Shown here in pieces: positions 34,446-49,400 of a stretch of 64,000 nt of DNA. Source of the stretch: Cloeon dipterum. Taxonomy: Eukaryota; Arthropoda; Insecta; Ephemeroptera; Baetidae. Positions within the stretch are counted from its first letter, which is position 1. Every line of letters starts with the position of its first letter. Location of the stretch: NCBI RefSeq assembly GCF_949628265.1, contig NC_088790.1, forward strand, positions 12,342,545-12,406,544, read 5' to 3'. Made by a program: the position numbers and the translations under genes. The notes under the pieces were generated by a model. The model was not told the origin of the DNA, ran no database searches, and saw only the letters and a program-made list of their open reading frames with translations.

Positions 34446-37400
34446 GTGAGTACTTGAATTTTATTTTCTCCCTGCCCCTATAGGAATGATCACAATCATG
34501 AAATCCCTGCGTTTTTGCCGATTTTGGGGATCTCTAGAAAAAAATTATTCTTCCAAGTAAAAATATTTTCAAACATAAAAATGTGTTTAAAATTTAATAA
34601 AAAAAGTACCGTGAATGGTAAATGTATACGCTATTTAAAAAAAAATCTTGAATTGAAAGTTCATGAATGGATCTATTTATAAATCCATGCTTGGTTATGT
34701 CCCAAATGTTTGATTTCGAATTGCCAGCTATAGCTACACTCATGTGCGTAATTCAAAGTTGCTAATGCTAATTTGCATTGGAACTGTAAGCGGTGGAGTG
34801 ATGAGCACGTCACAAATGCGTTACCAAAGGACAAGCACACGAGGTGGCAAATTAATTTTGCATTAATCAGCGGTGCGGAAGCCCCGAACCGGTTAAATTG
34901 GCACGCAAATCTCTGAAGGCATACGCGCACAAACCAATTGCTGCCTTGCAATCTGTTGTTCCATCGCCGCTCATTGAATTGATCTCATCAGCTCTCGAGG
35001 AAATATATCGCGACCGTGCTAATTGATTTTCGCGAACTGAAACATTTTGAGCCGCGTGTATAACCCCACCCGTGCAGTTCATCGCCGGGGATTGGAAAAA
35101 CACGAACGTCACCAACGGACTGTTTATTTGTTTTATTAGATTGGTTTTTGGATGTTTGGTGGTTTGTTTGTCCAAGGGCGCACGCACAATATATATAGGG
35201 GCGAGTCGGAAGCAATATATATTAATAAATAAATTCCTCTGGCGTTTTCATGGAAGAGATTTCAAGATGAGTTGAGTACACTTTTATTGCTTTTGTCCGA
35301 TTTCATTGCGATGCGAACGTAGGTGGTTGGAAATTTCCTTTCTGAGAGTCGCTCATTTTGCGAGAGGAAATGGTCGGTTTCCAGTTTCGATTCATGAAAT
35401 TACACTCATCAATAATTTGTTTGGTATTGGTCCAAAGTTTCCTGCATGATTTGATGAACGGTTCAAAACGGGGAGAATTAGGGCAGGAAAATGCGCATAT
35501 ATCCGTTTCCACATGAGGTATGGTGTATAAATGAACTGCTGAAAAAAAAACCAGTCGCAGTTTGAATTGGTGTGCTTTCGGCTGGAAGTGTAATCAAGGG
35601 TCTGTCGCGAGGCCAGGTACGCAACATCAAAAGCCATGTGCCGAGCAAGGAAATTATTAAGAGTGCCTGGACGAAACAGCAACGCGGCACACACGCTCGA
35701 ATAATGAATAAAAAACGGGGTCTAATTTTAAAAGTGGCCGGCAGACGCGAGTGCTGGCGTATTATAAAAGTGGATGCGCGCGTATGAATACAAAAGCGCG
35801 CGAGAGAGAGTGCTTTTAATTCGCGTCAGGTGCGTCTGACCAGTTTTTCAAAAGGCAAAACGTGTACGCGCCCGCGTGTGTGTGAGTGTGTGTGGAGAGA
35901 GAGAAAGAGAGAGAAGCGGAAAATGAAAAAAGCGAAGGAAAGGTGGCCCATTCACGGGAGCCGGCGCCGCGCCGGGAGGTGGGGGTGGACTGGGTTGCCT
36001 ACCCTCCTACTACCTGCCAGGGGTGTGGTCCGCCCGCCAGCCCGCGCGCCACATAGAGATTCGTCGTTCAGAGGCACCCCAGAGGTTGTCATCCCTCACG
36101 ATGTCGCAGGCTCGCATTAATCCGGCCGACCGCTGTCACGAAATCAAACCCATAAATTGGACCTCCGAATCTGGTTTACCACGAAAGGGTGCGTTCGCCT
36201 GCGACAGGTCCGTTTGTTTGACCCGGGCCAACATTTTTGCCGCTGGCTCGCGCGCTTTTTTATGTTATTTGTCGAGCTGCAAACGGTCGGATTGATCAGT
36301 TTTGCGCTGTTGCTTGTGCAAAGGTTGCCGGCTCCCGTGGATATTCGTTTGTCCGGAAAGAGCCTTTGAACGAGGCTGGCAAAGACTGAAATGGTTATGA
36401 AATCCCCTACGCACATAGAGTAAGCCAAAATTGCGTTTTAAAGGGAATTAATAAAAAGAATTCCCAGACCATGCATAAATTTAAAAGCGGAAATTAGAAG
36501 GGAAAAATAATTGGTTCCGTAGCATTTACGTGTTAATTAACATGTGAGTTTTACCAATTTATATGAACCTGAATATATTCGCACTTTATAAACTCGACGG
36601 TATTTTATAAATATTCAGAAAAAGCAGGTACCAACTTTCCAAACTGTAGAATCATTTTGAAATATTTTATCCATTTTGATCTACAATCCATACTTCGCTC
36701 TATCTTTTTCTTAAAATGAGTTCACAAATATTAATCATCGAAGCCTTTTGAAGCCATCAATTTTAATAATCTTGGCCAGCCACATTTTTAATATTAATTT
36801 TTATTTTTATTAGAAACATTTCGTTCGCTCATAAACTGGATTTGATAATAAATCTCATCTTTACTTTTTATGCTATGCGCTGTTTTTATTATTTTGCGGA
36901 TTGGAGCAATCTAGAAAGCTTTCAAGTTAAAGCTCTCTAGAGTTGTTTATTTTTTCTTGAGTTTCTCAAGTTGCTTAAATTCTGAACCAGAGTTCTAAAC
37001 GATGTTCCTCACCAGCCCTTGACTCAAATCTTATGGATTTTTGTAGTGGCGAGCAACACTACATTATATTTATTGAAAACTTCAGATTCATAATAGCTTA
37101 ATTACATTTGCCTCTAAGGCTAGCATAAAAAACAAAGGCCAAAAAATCGTCTAGGTCATTTTTATTTTAATTATTTAAATTGTTGAATCGACAGTTAAGG
37201 AAATAAGCAGCAATATCAGTCATTTGGTGGTTTCAATTTGATAATTTTAAAACTGATGATAAAACAGATTGAGAAAATTTCCAGTTCCATCTTATAAATT
37301 TTTCTTAATCTTTTTAACGGCACGTCATTCGTAATTGGTTCATGCTCCAGACATAATTCCATAAACTCGCGCGCGAACGGGTAAACTCGGAAATTATCTT

Positions 37401-40400
37401 CCATTTTACATCGATTTTTAAATTAATACAAAATGAAAATGAACTTGAAAAAAATCGTTTGTCTTATAAACGATAGACCATTTCAATATTTTGAAAAACT
37501 CCGTGTCAGATGCTTATTCCCATGACTATTTTTGGATTCATAATTTAAATCGACAGAAAAGAAAATGAAACCCATTTAAATTAAAGTAACAAGGTTCGTT
37601 TTCTTTTCCCCCCCCGCATTATACAGGGCGAAATAACTTTTACAATTTCGCTTGCCAGCAATACCTCAGAATTTTTTTTTTCTACTTTTGGAAAGCAATT
37701 CCGCTCCAGTTGAAACAGTCACTTGCTAATGACTTGGAGAGTGAGAGAGAACCCATGTGCCTTTGCCGTGCGGTCGGTCGGTTCAAAATTTACGGACCGG
37801 TGACAAACATAATTTCGGCGCCGGACCAGTCTGCAGAGGCGAAACCCAGCAGCAGCAGCAGCAGGCGAAATTGTAATCTCCGGGTCGACTGAGTAATGAA
37901 TTCAAAAAGTGGTCCGACGTTATTTGACGAGCGTTGCATTGGCCCGGCGCACAACGTCGCTGTACGGAAATCCCACGAGGGCACTTGAAAACTCAGTTCA
38001 CTCATTGTGTGTGTGGATGTGCCATCCAGCAGCCGGAGCCGGCGGGTGGCACTGCGCGCGCGTATATGCACGGCCACCATATGATTACGTCATTTCGCGC
38101 TAATGGTAATAATCATTTTACGAGCTAGCCTGCCTCTTTTTTAATTACGCGCCGAGCCTGCGTTCGCTCGCTCGCACGCCGCCCCCGGAACTTAATTAAG
38201 AAGGTTCACACCGGCATTCGAGTGGTGTGCCGCTCGTCGCCATTTTGCCGAATCGTCGCACCTTTTGCTATTTGCGCCCAAATTGAATGTGTCCCCAGGA
38301 ACATTATTCGTCACCCAACCGTGAGACGTGTTCAGCCTCGCAGAAATGTTCAGTTTCAGAGAACTTTGTTGCCAACGGCCAGTCGCTTTATCAAAAAACC
38401 GGATTTTAATCCACTTTTTCATCTCTGCTATTCGAGGGCACTGACAAGGAAAGGTTTTAACGAAATTCACGGAAACACTCCAATCAACTGGAGAAAAAAT
38501 AATAATAAACTTAAAAAAGGGAGGTTTCGTTTTATGCATTCCATTTTCTTGCCGTTTCAAGTTGGAGAGATTCTCAAATAACAAGATTCTCCTTTATTTT
38601 GGAAGTAATTAGAGTGCCGTCTTGACAAAGGCTGCAAGCACATTATATCCATTTTATCTCTTAAAATTCCGCTGTAAAAGGAAACTTTGATGGGATTAAG
38701 TGTTCCAGTTATAAATTCTCAGTCACAGAAATTTTGCAGGTATATATTTTCGCATGCACGTGTTGCACATCGTTAAAAGGAGAATGCTTGATTTTCGCCG
38801 GAAGCTTCTTCTTGTAGAGATGTTTTTTTAGAGTGAACGCGTTCTAAAGAGAAAATCGTGCTTTTGAGCAACGGTTTTAAAAATAAATATTTTTGTTTTG
38901 GCAGCCAAGTGGAGGAAAGAATCAAAAGAAAGGACAATGAATGTTTTTTTATTCTGCTCTGCGCGATTACCAGAAAAAATCATTTTGTTTTCTCTGCAAA
39001 ACACAACAAAACTAGCAATTTTTAGCACCGCTAACGTATGTATTTATCAATTTTAAATTACTTTAATGCGTCGAAAAATATTATTGTTGCATTTTTTTAT
39101 TTTCCTTACTTTATGAATCAAACAAATGGCACATTGGCAGGGACAATCATGGCAACAGAAGTGTCATTTCTTAAACATCAGCGCACTTAACACTGATTGC
39201 GTCACAAAGCGTCTTTATCCAGCACTTAACACGGCTAACGCGGCGGCCAATTCCAACGGTTCCCTAATTTTAATAATATTTAGCGGTACAAATGAAATTT
39301 TGTATCTTTTTGGCATATTTTATGTCCTTTAAGAACATTATAAACTTTAGGATGACTTTTAACATCCCTGAATCAGGAAAAAAACTTGTTTAAATGTGGA
39401 CTTATAACAACCAAAACACGTGTGTTTGTGTGCGTGGGCTGTTGATAAAAGAAAGTTTGCCATCCAGCTTGAAATACGAAATCATAATTAGTGATATATA
39501 CAATCTGGGATGACTTCTGACGGCCAATATTGACAAGCAGAAGACAGAACATTTTTGTGTCAACAGAGGCAACTCGAACGGAAAGTTGACAGGCTGAAAT
39601 TCCTCTTTGTGTTTACACACGCTGTGAAATGTATGTTTGAACCGTACCTGCGCGTCGCCAGATGCTTTTATCGACACGCGAAATCAGTGTCAAACCCCCA
39701 CGCGCGACCTTTCCAGGGGCGACAACTTTTAATAATAATTTCTGATAAAGTGGCGCTTAATTAATACGATGAAAGATTGGCCGATGGAGAGGAGAAAAAA
39801 AAGATTGAGCGCTTTTCAAATGTATAAATCGTCCCGCGCGCGTGCTTTACACGAATTTGTGTACCAGCTGAAAAGAGCAGAGGGCGTCGAGTGGGGGGAG
39901 GGGGACGAGGAAAATCGCGTCGGCGGGTCTGAAAGTTGGTTAATATGCACGCCACCCCTATGTGGTCGGACAAATTTATTAAAAGCAGCTAGTCGGGTGC
40001 TTGCTAGCTAGCTGTAGGATAAACTTATCATATTATTACAATGAAGAGGCCCTCGTGCAACTTTGCACTTTGCAATCTTAGCGCAGGATTAAGCGTCGGA
40101 AATCGCAGTCGAGAGAGAATGTTCATTTTTCCTATCATTTCCGGCGCAAGTTTCCACCGCGAGTGAAAAATGCCTTTGTTTTTTGCCGAACACCAGGCAA
40201 AAATGCGTGCGGATGAAATTCCCCTCCGGCGTTTTGTGCTGTCGGAGGAACTCGCAATTTCCTCTTTTGGCCAAAGTTTTTGTGCCGGCTCGCGAGCCAA
40301 AGTCAGCAGCTCTCCCTGTCGACTTTCAATTTGAGCAGTGCGCGCGCTGAAGCCAACTTTTCGAGAAGACCTTTGCTCTGATAACGGCAAATCGAATTTA

Positions 40401-40545
40401 AAAACTTTTGTTTGCTGCTCCGTAAGAAAACGAAAATTCGTTTTCTGGATTTACCGCGGATAATGGAGGAGGGAGCCCTTATATGTGTATATTGTCTTCT
40501 GAAAGATTTTGGCCTTAATTGTTGAATGTGTTCGTCGCACGAAGA

Positions 40546-40562
40546 GATCGATCGATCGATCG
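40546..40562. repeat. GATC tetranucleotide run
   Basis: Four consecutive GATC units plus a partial one. A short simple repeat of no evident function. Confidence 0.85.
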
Positions 40563-42507
40563 CGTGATCTTGAGCGCTCTCTTTCGCCAAAACAAACATA
40601 GCATTGACTGAAATTATCCCTGAGCACGCGAAAAGAGCAAAACTGATTGCCTCTTTGCAGTCAAATCAATATTTATTATACATACTTTTGTCGTGCTGCC
40701 TGACGAACGTTTCAACCGAATTGAAAACTTATGCTGACAAGAAGAAGCAGTCTTTTGTCTGCATGGAAAAGTTAACTTTTGGAGACGGGTATTTTTTAAA
40801 AAAAAGTTATGGCGTGGGGTGTTCCAACATTTAATCTATAATTATAAACTACTGGTTTTAAGTTTAGCTGCAATATATTCAAATTATTATATTTTAAAAT
40901 ATCAATATCATGTTTTGTTGAAACTACAAACTGAAAATTGGAGTACCACAGACGCAAATATTCGATGCAATTGAAGCAAACTACTGTGGAATACAATATA
41001 TTTCTTAAAAACCTAAGTTTTTAAAATAACTTAATTATTTTTCCGTTTGGAATTTTCGATGGTTTTTGAGGAAACAGATTATTATTTTAAGAGGGAGGGT
41101 TTAGATAGTTTTTAACCCATTTTTTCATTCCAATTCATCAGTGAAATTCAATTAATTCTAGCTCAAAACAACCAATATAATATTTTTAGGTACAAACCTT
41201 GGAATTAACCCTATATATAAAATATCTTTAAAAATTAGCAAAAATGGGAAAAAGAAAATACTGTGGAACGATTTTTATTAATTTAACAATAAAAGTCCAA
41301 GCTTGGCCTTGCCATGTGTTTCCGATTACGTAAGGTGGTCCCTTTATCCATGTTAATTTTTAATTTTATTTTTGCACTTTTGAGTGGTCTAAAAGGCTGC
41401 AGGGCGCCTGTGAAACTCACATAGAAGCAACAAAATTGAGAAAACACGGTATTAAATCAACAGGAAAATTTTGATTTCAATTAATTTTCGTGAATATATC
41501 ACGGTGAAATTCATAGAACCGGTTTGGATTATTAAATTTGAACTTCATATTGACTTTGTGCTCAACGTTTTCTTAAAAAAACATTTTAATTTTTTGCGAA
41601 CCCCCTGTATTAAAGTAAATGTTTAGAAATTTTTTAATACAGTGACAATTAGGACCATTTTCCACAGTTTGGGGTGCTTCACAAGCGATTTAGATGAGCT
41701 TTTATAGCTGATGACAATTTTAAGTATTGCTTAAAAGTAATAAAATTCATGCTAATTAATCGTTTACAAGAAATTCAAACGCAATGAAAATCATCTTCAC
41801 AATTTATTGAAAACACTACTTAATTTTTTTTAGATTAATGACGCAACATGATCTAGCATTAAATTATTAGTATTTCCTCATTATGTTTTCGCCACTTAAC
41901 GCAGGGACTCAACGTTGTTAAAAAGAGGAAGTATCCCATATGTAATTCAATTTTTAATCTCCACCCCTATATAACGAAGTTAAAAGATTATATTCATGAA
42001 AACCCACGCGTGTACTGCCCAATTTTTTTTTTTGTACTATACGCAACGGACGGGTGAGAGCTATTTGCCATCGAATTTTGCGTGCAGTGCGAGTGCCGGG
42101 CGCGGAAAAGCCATCGGAAACGAGAGCATGGAGTCCGTGTGCGAGTTTATCACCGAGGAAGCCTGCGGGTGCTACTCGCTCACGTACACACATCACACAA
42201 ACAGAATAAATAGTGTACGCCGGCGATAAGTGGAGCTATTAATTTTTTGCGCTCGCGCGCGACACAACACAAAGCCGGCTGTGCGAGGTCTTCCAGCAGA
42301 TATTACACATTAAAATAACAATGAGTGAGCTCGCTCGCTCGCGCGGCGCGCGGCGTTTGATTATATTGTCATAGAAAGGGGAGTTCGTTTCATCAGCCAT
42401 CTGCAGCGCTGGGGGAAAAGCCATTGTCTCGTCGGCCTTTCTTCCACTCCTGCCGCCGACCCCAGGACGAATTTTTTTAGCGCGCGGCTGTACTTTTGAG
42501 ACGGAGG

Positions 42508-42510
<3 letters not shown>

Positions 42511-42544
<34 letters not shown>
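42511..42544. repeat. (CT)17 microsatellite
   Basis: A pure CT dinucleotide run inside a GC-rich block, followed by further CTCTC. It could bind GAGA factor. The Ser/Leu open frame across it is an artefact. Confidence 0.95.
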
Positions 42545-42547
<3 letters not shown>

Positions 42548-43304
42548 GTCTCTCTCGCTTGTGTGATACGCAGCCCCGCTCGCGGAGAGTTTTTATTCTA
42601 TCACACTGCATTTCGGGCAAGGCAGGCAGGCAGGGCTTTCCTCAATCAATATCCATCAGCCAATATATTACTATACGCACGCGGAGATGGTTGGCTGGCT
42701 GCTGGCGCGCGATGATTCTGCCCCGAAAGAGGGCCGCGCGCCTCGCACACAAACCATAATAATAAAACACGCGCCCGGCTATCGCACACTCGCTCTCGAT
42801 TGAGCCATTCCTCCGACTATCGGGGATGAGCCTTTTTCGCGTCGTTTTCTTTATCGCTTTTTGAGCGACTTCCTCGACGGGTAATTTCGCGCATTAGTCC
42901 CGCCGATTTCGCTCCGTTTTCACTGCTCGACTCGAGAACACCCTTTAAAGCCCGATTTGTTGACATAAGGGACTTCAATTTAAACGACGAAACTGCGTAA
43001 TATAAAGGATTTCCGATTCGCTTTAATTGGAGACTAATTACCAAACTGAATCATTTCAATGAACAAAGTATCGCAAAAGACAATAATATTTTTTTAATTA
43101 AAAATATGATACACATCTGGAAAATGTTACTTAGAATATTGTAAAAATAACATTTTTCTGGAATAGATGGGCAGAAACAATTAAATTTGAAGAGAAAAAT
43201 GGAATCATATATTTTTCCGTAGCGGACAGCAACTCTTTCAGTCCGCAAAGAAATTTGTTTGTGGCGTGTCAAGTTTTTGGCCTCTAGTGCTTTAAAGTTG
43301 CATA

Positions 43305-43352
43305 TGTATATATATATTATTATAATATTATAATTATTATAATAATTATTAT

Positions 43353-43413
<61 letters not shown>
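43305..43413. repeat. AT-rich microsatellite, (AT)n with ATT interruptions
   Basis: TATATA and ATTATT mixtures lead into a pure AT run from about 43358 to 43413. Simple sequence, likely variable in length between individuals. Confidence 0.95.
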
Positions 43414-43414
<1 letters not shown>

Positions 43415-46400
43415 CTCTGGTTTAGTCGTAATTTCATTCCAACTTACCGATTTTCTCTATAACTATAGTGAGGCTAATTCGAGGTCGAAGATTGGTATCT
43501 ATGCCCAATCAATCGATTAATGAATATGAGAAAGTTGAATGTAAGTAAAAAAAACTTCACCCTCCGTTGGCGATACAAGGCAAATTTTGAGCCCCAATTC
43601 AAATGCCTAAATTGGTTTTGGGATTAGAATTTTTAAAAAATAAATGCCGAAACATATCTTTTGTAACGAATTGTCTCTCAATCATTCGCGGCTAAGTTAT
43701 TTATGTGACCCTACTTACCCCCATAGCGAAAATTGTTTCCCATTGAGCACAAAGGAAGCAGGCACTTGTACTATTTCACTAGTGGAGAGTCAGCCGGCAC
43801 AGTTCAATTAGTTTGAATAGGAAAATCACCCCTTTTTGTTCAGGATAAAATCGAATTAATTCAGCGGAGAATTGGTGTCACGCAATTCGGTTCCAACATG
43901 TGTCCTCTGGGTCACCGTGTTGATTGACCCTCGACTTGCGAACAAGAGAGAGCAAACAGAGCAGATCTCTTGCTGCTGACATTTGCTGCTTCTTATCGGA
44001 TTTGTCTCTGTGCGCAAAAGTTTTGAAGAGATTTTTGTGATCTCAAGTGGAAATACCAACTCTTGGGAAGGACAAATTCCATTGCGAATTCTGTACACTC
44101 ATTTTCTGATGCACAGTTGAATACACCAAAATGAAAGGAATAAGTTCCAGTCATTTCCTGGCGCGTGATAATTATTTATTCACTGCATAAGGGGATGCTT
44201 GTGAAAAACGCAAATTGGCTGATAGCAGAATTATTCTTTTGCTGCTATGGAAGTTTATTTTTCGTTGGTGATAACATTTCGTCAAAGTGGTAGCGAGGAC
44301 AAAAGGAAGCGGCAAATCGCACCAGTGTTGCACTCCGTTTCATCCCTTTTTCAGCACAAAATGAAAAGCAAGCCATTTTTTACAACCGCAGGAACAGGGC
44401 ATTCAGTCCGACTCGAGCGAGCGTGAGACGCACAAAGGGATGCTGATGCTGCGATTTAAATGAGCAAAAATAACAAAAAGGACCCAACCGTCTGTGTTTC
44501 ACTCAAACACTGGCCTTCAATTTTTCCTGCCACTGTGAGCTCTTTTTGCAAACGTTTTATTCTGCAACTTTGAATCAACTTGAAACGGCGAAAAAAGTGA
44601 GTTCAAAGGAGCAAAACAAATTATCTGGGAAACGTAGAATGTTTGTTTATGCGCCTAAATTAAGTTAGCTGTTTTTTTCTTTATTTTATTTAGATTATCA
44701 ATTCCCACTATTGCGCGTTATTTTTTTCAACGGGAAAAATGTCTAAAATTTAGACTTGGTAATATTAAAGTAATATGTAGTGACTTTTTTGAAAATGAAA
44801 AATGTTTATATTAAATACCAGTCAAGTATAGAGTAAAAAGTATTAAATATTTTTGATCTAGAACACAGGTATTAATTTTCAAATTTGTAAACAAGTTAAA
44901 ACTAAAAGTATCCCCCAAAATAAACTAAAACCAACTATATTTTAATTAGAAAACATAGTCAAGAAAAGCTTATTAAACAAGCAAAACTAAAAAAAGTAAA
45001 CTAAAAAGCTCATTGTCAGCTCTAAAAGTTTCATTCAGTAGTTCAAAGCACTCCTATATACTATATTTAATCCTTCACTACAGGCATCTGTAAATAATTA
45101 ACTATTATGATTGAACGAGGTAAACAAGATAAAATGAGCTTTAGTAGTCAACTGAAGATTACTTATCAGATGTGAACTTACCGCTAAACAATCCAATTAA
45201 GCGCACCTCAGTTATCACAGCTTGCATTAAGCACGAGGCAAAAGCGTAACTTTCCACGGAGCGTGTACAAATTCTGATCGACAAGCGTCGCCGAGAGCAG
45301 GAGGAGCGTGGGCTCATTTATAATTGAAGAAGCTAGCTTGTTCAGCATTAAAGGGGAGCGAGTAATAATAAAAGGACGATAACGAATTCGATCTCTCGCA
45401 CTACCTGCACCTCGAGAGCAAATCTTGGCTCGCTCGCGTCGCCCCGTCGTCGTTGAGGTGCCTAATCCATTTTGCACCCCTCGCCATAGCCGGCGAAAAC
45501 GGGGTGTTTGCCCAGGGAGCAGTCTCTCCGTGGGCTAGAGCATGGGCATAGCTCTTTCATTCCCGCTTTTAGTTCCGTGAGTGCGGAACGGAGCCAGCGC
45601 AGATTTATATCTCGCTCGCTCGCGGAGCCATTATTAAATGCGGCGTCAATTTCAAAGGAGATTTGGAAAAGCAGCCCTCTTAATTAATTCCGCGCCCGCA
45701 ATTTGAAACTGACGAAACGACGGCGACGAGGGTGGGGCCGCGGCTTTTTTATCTCCAATAAGGGTAAACAGATAGGCTCTTGATGCGTCCCGGAGGCTTT
45801 AGCCGTAATTGAATTGGAAAGAGGCAGGCAGGCAGGCGGCCATGCTTTCGGTGCACAAGGTGAACAAATGAATTGCTCCTCCAATGAATGGGAAATGAAA
45901 GGAGCGGTGCGTGCGGCTGCGAAGAAGGTCAGGAAAACTCTCCGAATGCTATGCCCGCCCCATCGGTTCTTACAAATCTATAAATGGAGCAAATGAGATG
46001 TAAATAATCAATAATCCACTTTTTCGCATTCCTCTTCATTCAGAGAAGGACTTTAAAAGAGAAAATTCACAAAAGAAATTCTATAAAAGCCACTACGTAA
46101 ATTTTAATTTCATTCTAAAAAAATCAGCCTTTGACCATGTTTTCATGTGGCTGATTTCAATTGGTCTCGTCGAGATAATTCTAATGGTGTGGGTGGGTTT
46201 TGTAGGTGTTTCTCCTTTTAAATAAAAAAAATAACGATTTCCAGCAAGCACGCAATGTGTTCGACGGTTGGAGAAAAAAATAAAAAATTGCGTATTTTCT
46301 CATACTTTGCCCCTATACATGGAAACCAAAAGTATTACTTTTCATATTTCTAAGAAAAGTTATATTAATATAATTTGAGAGAGTTGAACTCTAATGCATT

Positions 46401-49400
46401 AAAATTCCTTAAATCTGTCGGGAAAACTTTAAGAAAACAACAAGATTTTTAACACACAAGCAGCTCTGTAATGATCTGACACTCTGTTTTGATTAAAGTG
46501 ATTGCATAAAACATTTCCGATTCTAAATTAAAATCAATATGGTATATATGCTCGGTTTATTTTTGTCAAGTGTCTCATCAACTGCTACTCATAACCGGAG
46601 CATGCAACCGCGACTAATTGACTTAATTAGGTATCGCGCACGCATTTCATTCGCGCAAAGCTAATGCGGCCATAAAAGCATAACGTGACGTCCAAACAAC
46701 CAATAGCGAATTGATTTACGTTCCGCGGTTACATTGGAGCGATTATTAATTATGCGGCGTCTATATGTGCGACATTACTTTGTGAGTTGTGGTCAGAAGC
46801 TATTTTTCGGAAAATTCTCGGTTAAAAATAAAATTGTTTATTTTGCGTGGAAAAGAATCTAAATAACCAGTGTTCATCCAACAGAGTATTTGAAACCAAA
46901 TCACACATTTAATCAGTGGGATATTATTGTCAGTATTTTAGTAAACACAATTGTGATATTTACAATTTTCTATTTTCTTTTCTTTTGAAGACAGTGCAAA
47001 TCATTTTGTTCCTAATTTTTGCCGGGCCAATTAAGTCCATTTTCCCGGCTTCGAGTTTCTAGAGAAAAAACATTTTTATAATTTTTAAGATTTAAATACA
47101 GATTACAGTGAAATTTGGGAAGATAATATTTTCATTGAAATATTTTTAGTTCAAAGTATATACATTTCGAAAACATCACGAGCATTTAATTTTGGAATGC
47201 TTATTATAGTTGTTTGCAACAATGCAAATTAAACCATGGTGTCATGTGCGTTACAAACTGTAATAGTTGAAATATTTGATAAAGAAAATTCAAGTGACCA
47301 CGAATCTCAAATTTAAGTAGACCTTTACTGCAAAATTCTAATTAATCATATTCATCGTTACTTAAAATATTATATGAAAAGTGAAAAAGAGTTAATATTT
47401 GCTTAGATGGGGTCTTTTCAAATTTCTGAGAAAATCGGCATCGTAATTTAGTAGTCAAGTAGTGAGCTCTGTCTCCCTATTGAATAACATCATGATTTAT
47501 TTCGCCAGAAGGGAAATTTATCCTATAATTCGAAACATTGTTGGATGGATCTCGACGATAGGAATCGAAATCAAGTGATAGTACACGTAATTTTAATATT
47601 TCGAGAAATTTGGTATAATTTTAAAAAAATGTTGTTTAGGCTTGATTTATTTACTGCTCAATTTAGAGATGAATTTTTGCTAGTTTCCACAAGCAATAGT
47701 AATAGATTCAATGGATCACTTTCTAGATCCAAAAATTCAAAATACATTGTCAGCCCGTACTTTAACTTTTAAGTTCCACCGTTGGCTTGAAATAGTCTAC
47801 AAAACTCTCCAATTTGTTGTACAGAAAAACGTATTTGAACAGAGTGTTGTTCTGTACGAAAAAAACTGCGTTCTTTTCGAAGCTTCCCTTAATTAAGTTT
47901 CCCTCGTTGCCGCGTCAACAAGAATAGGGTCGAAAGTTGTTTTGTCCTTAATGAAAAAGAATTCACTGGCCAGAGTAAAAAGGCTGCTGGCCCGCGTTTT
48001 GTGGATGCCAGCAAATCGATAGTGATACAAAAATTTATTTTGGTGCTTGCTCAGGATGGGCAGCGGGCAAATTATCAGGCGGCTCTCACATTCCAGCCGC
48101 TTTTGCGCCTGGCAGCAAATTGAATTTGGCCCCACTAAACGGTATTTGCGAGGAGATTTTTGACGGCGTCACCGAAATCCATATTTATGTTGCGAGAGAC
48201 CGGCTTATCCCGCCGCAGAGCCCGACGGCGGCGACGGTGAATTTTGCCATTCGCACCACGCACGCATTCTACGCTGCGATAGGACGGCGCCAGGGCGCGA
48301 GCGATCGGCACCAGAAATTCCGCTCGTTCCGCCGCCACCGCCGAAAGTACGTTTCGCCATCAACACGGAATTGGCGAACAGACATACATTCGCACGTGGG
48401 GGGCCATGTTCTGCCCTCAAAGAATTTCCCTAGCAAACTAAATCATTCCTTTTCCTAAGGCTGCGGTATCTGCCAGAAATTTTCGTTCTAAGTATGTTGA
48501 CGAGAAAAATATCGCAGTAAAATTTCGAAAAATGCAGAAGTTACAAGCTAGGCAAGAAAGTGATATTTCTGTACAACTTACAAATCTTGCTAAAGATCAG
48601 TCAATTTTTCATAAAAATGAATATTGTTCGTATATATGGCTGCTGAAATGCACAAACTGTTTGAACTCACTGTCAGTTGTTCAGTTAATTTCAGAATTCT
48701 ATCTCTGTGATTAGCTGTCAAAAGCATGACGAGCTTGATAGAGTTTGAAAAATCGCTTATACCAGTTAAAAAGCTCAATTGACGTCGAGTGACTGTGACA
48801 TCATATTTCTAAAATTATCATAAAAGTTTGAAGTAGTATAACGAATAGCGATTTCAAACCGAATAAAATCGGCTTTTTACTTAAATTTTATAGAATAAAT
48901 TGTCTATTCCTAATGATTAAAAAATATGTCTAATTAAGTACAGACAGCTTTATTTTTCTTCTGTACTTTGAAAATTACCAAAAAATCATATTTTGTGCCA
49001 AACAAGACAGAGAGTAAGAAAATTTCAATTGAATTTTAAAAAAACATAATTTTGTGAAAATCATAGAATCAATTTTTTGTTAAAAGTTAATTTTTTTGGT
49101 CATCCAACATTAAAAGTTAAAATCTACAATAGAATTCTCGTGTTTCGGTAAAATGCGTTAAATTGTGGAAACCCCCGCAAATTATTTTTTTTCAATGTAG
49201 TGGATTTTTTCCGGAATCATCAGGTTTTTGCGAACCCTGATTTTTAATCTACTATTATAATCTGCAATTATTTGGTTTTGTATTGATTCCTTACCGGATG
49301 TGAACCTGATCCATTTACCCATTATTTCTATACTCTTCTACACCCTTCTTTACTCTAAATTTGTCCCAGACGAATCAAATTATCCCTTGGGACGTTTCCC

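Noticed and set aside
38192-38584. Frames of 130 and 119 codons on opposite strands
   Set aside because: They mirror each other within a GC-richer intron island and show no domain or start/stop context.
39402-41030. Several 60-120 codon frames in the intron
   Set aside because: Composition follows base content, and no chain of exons in consistent phase with the exon at 34352 could be built.
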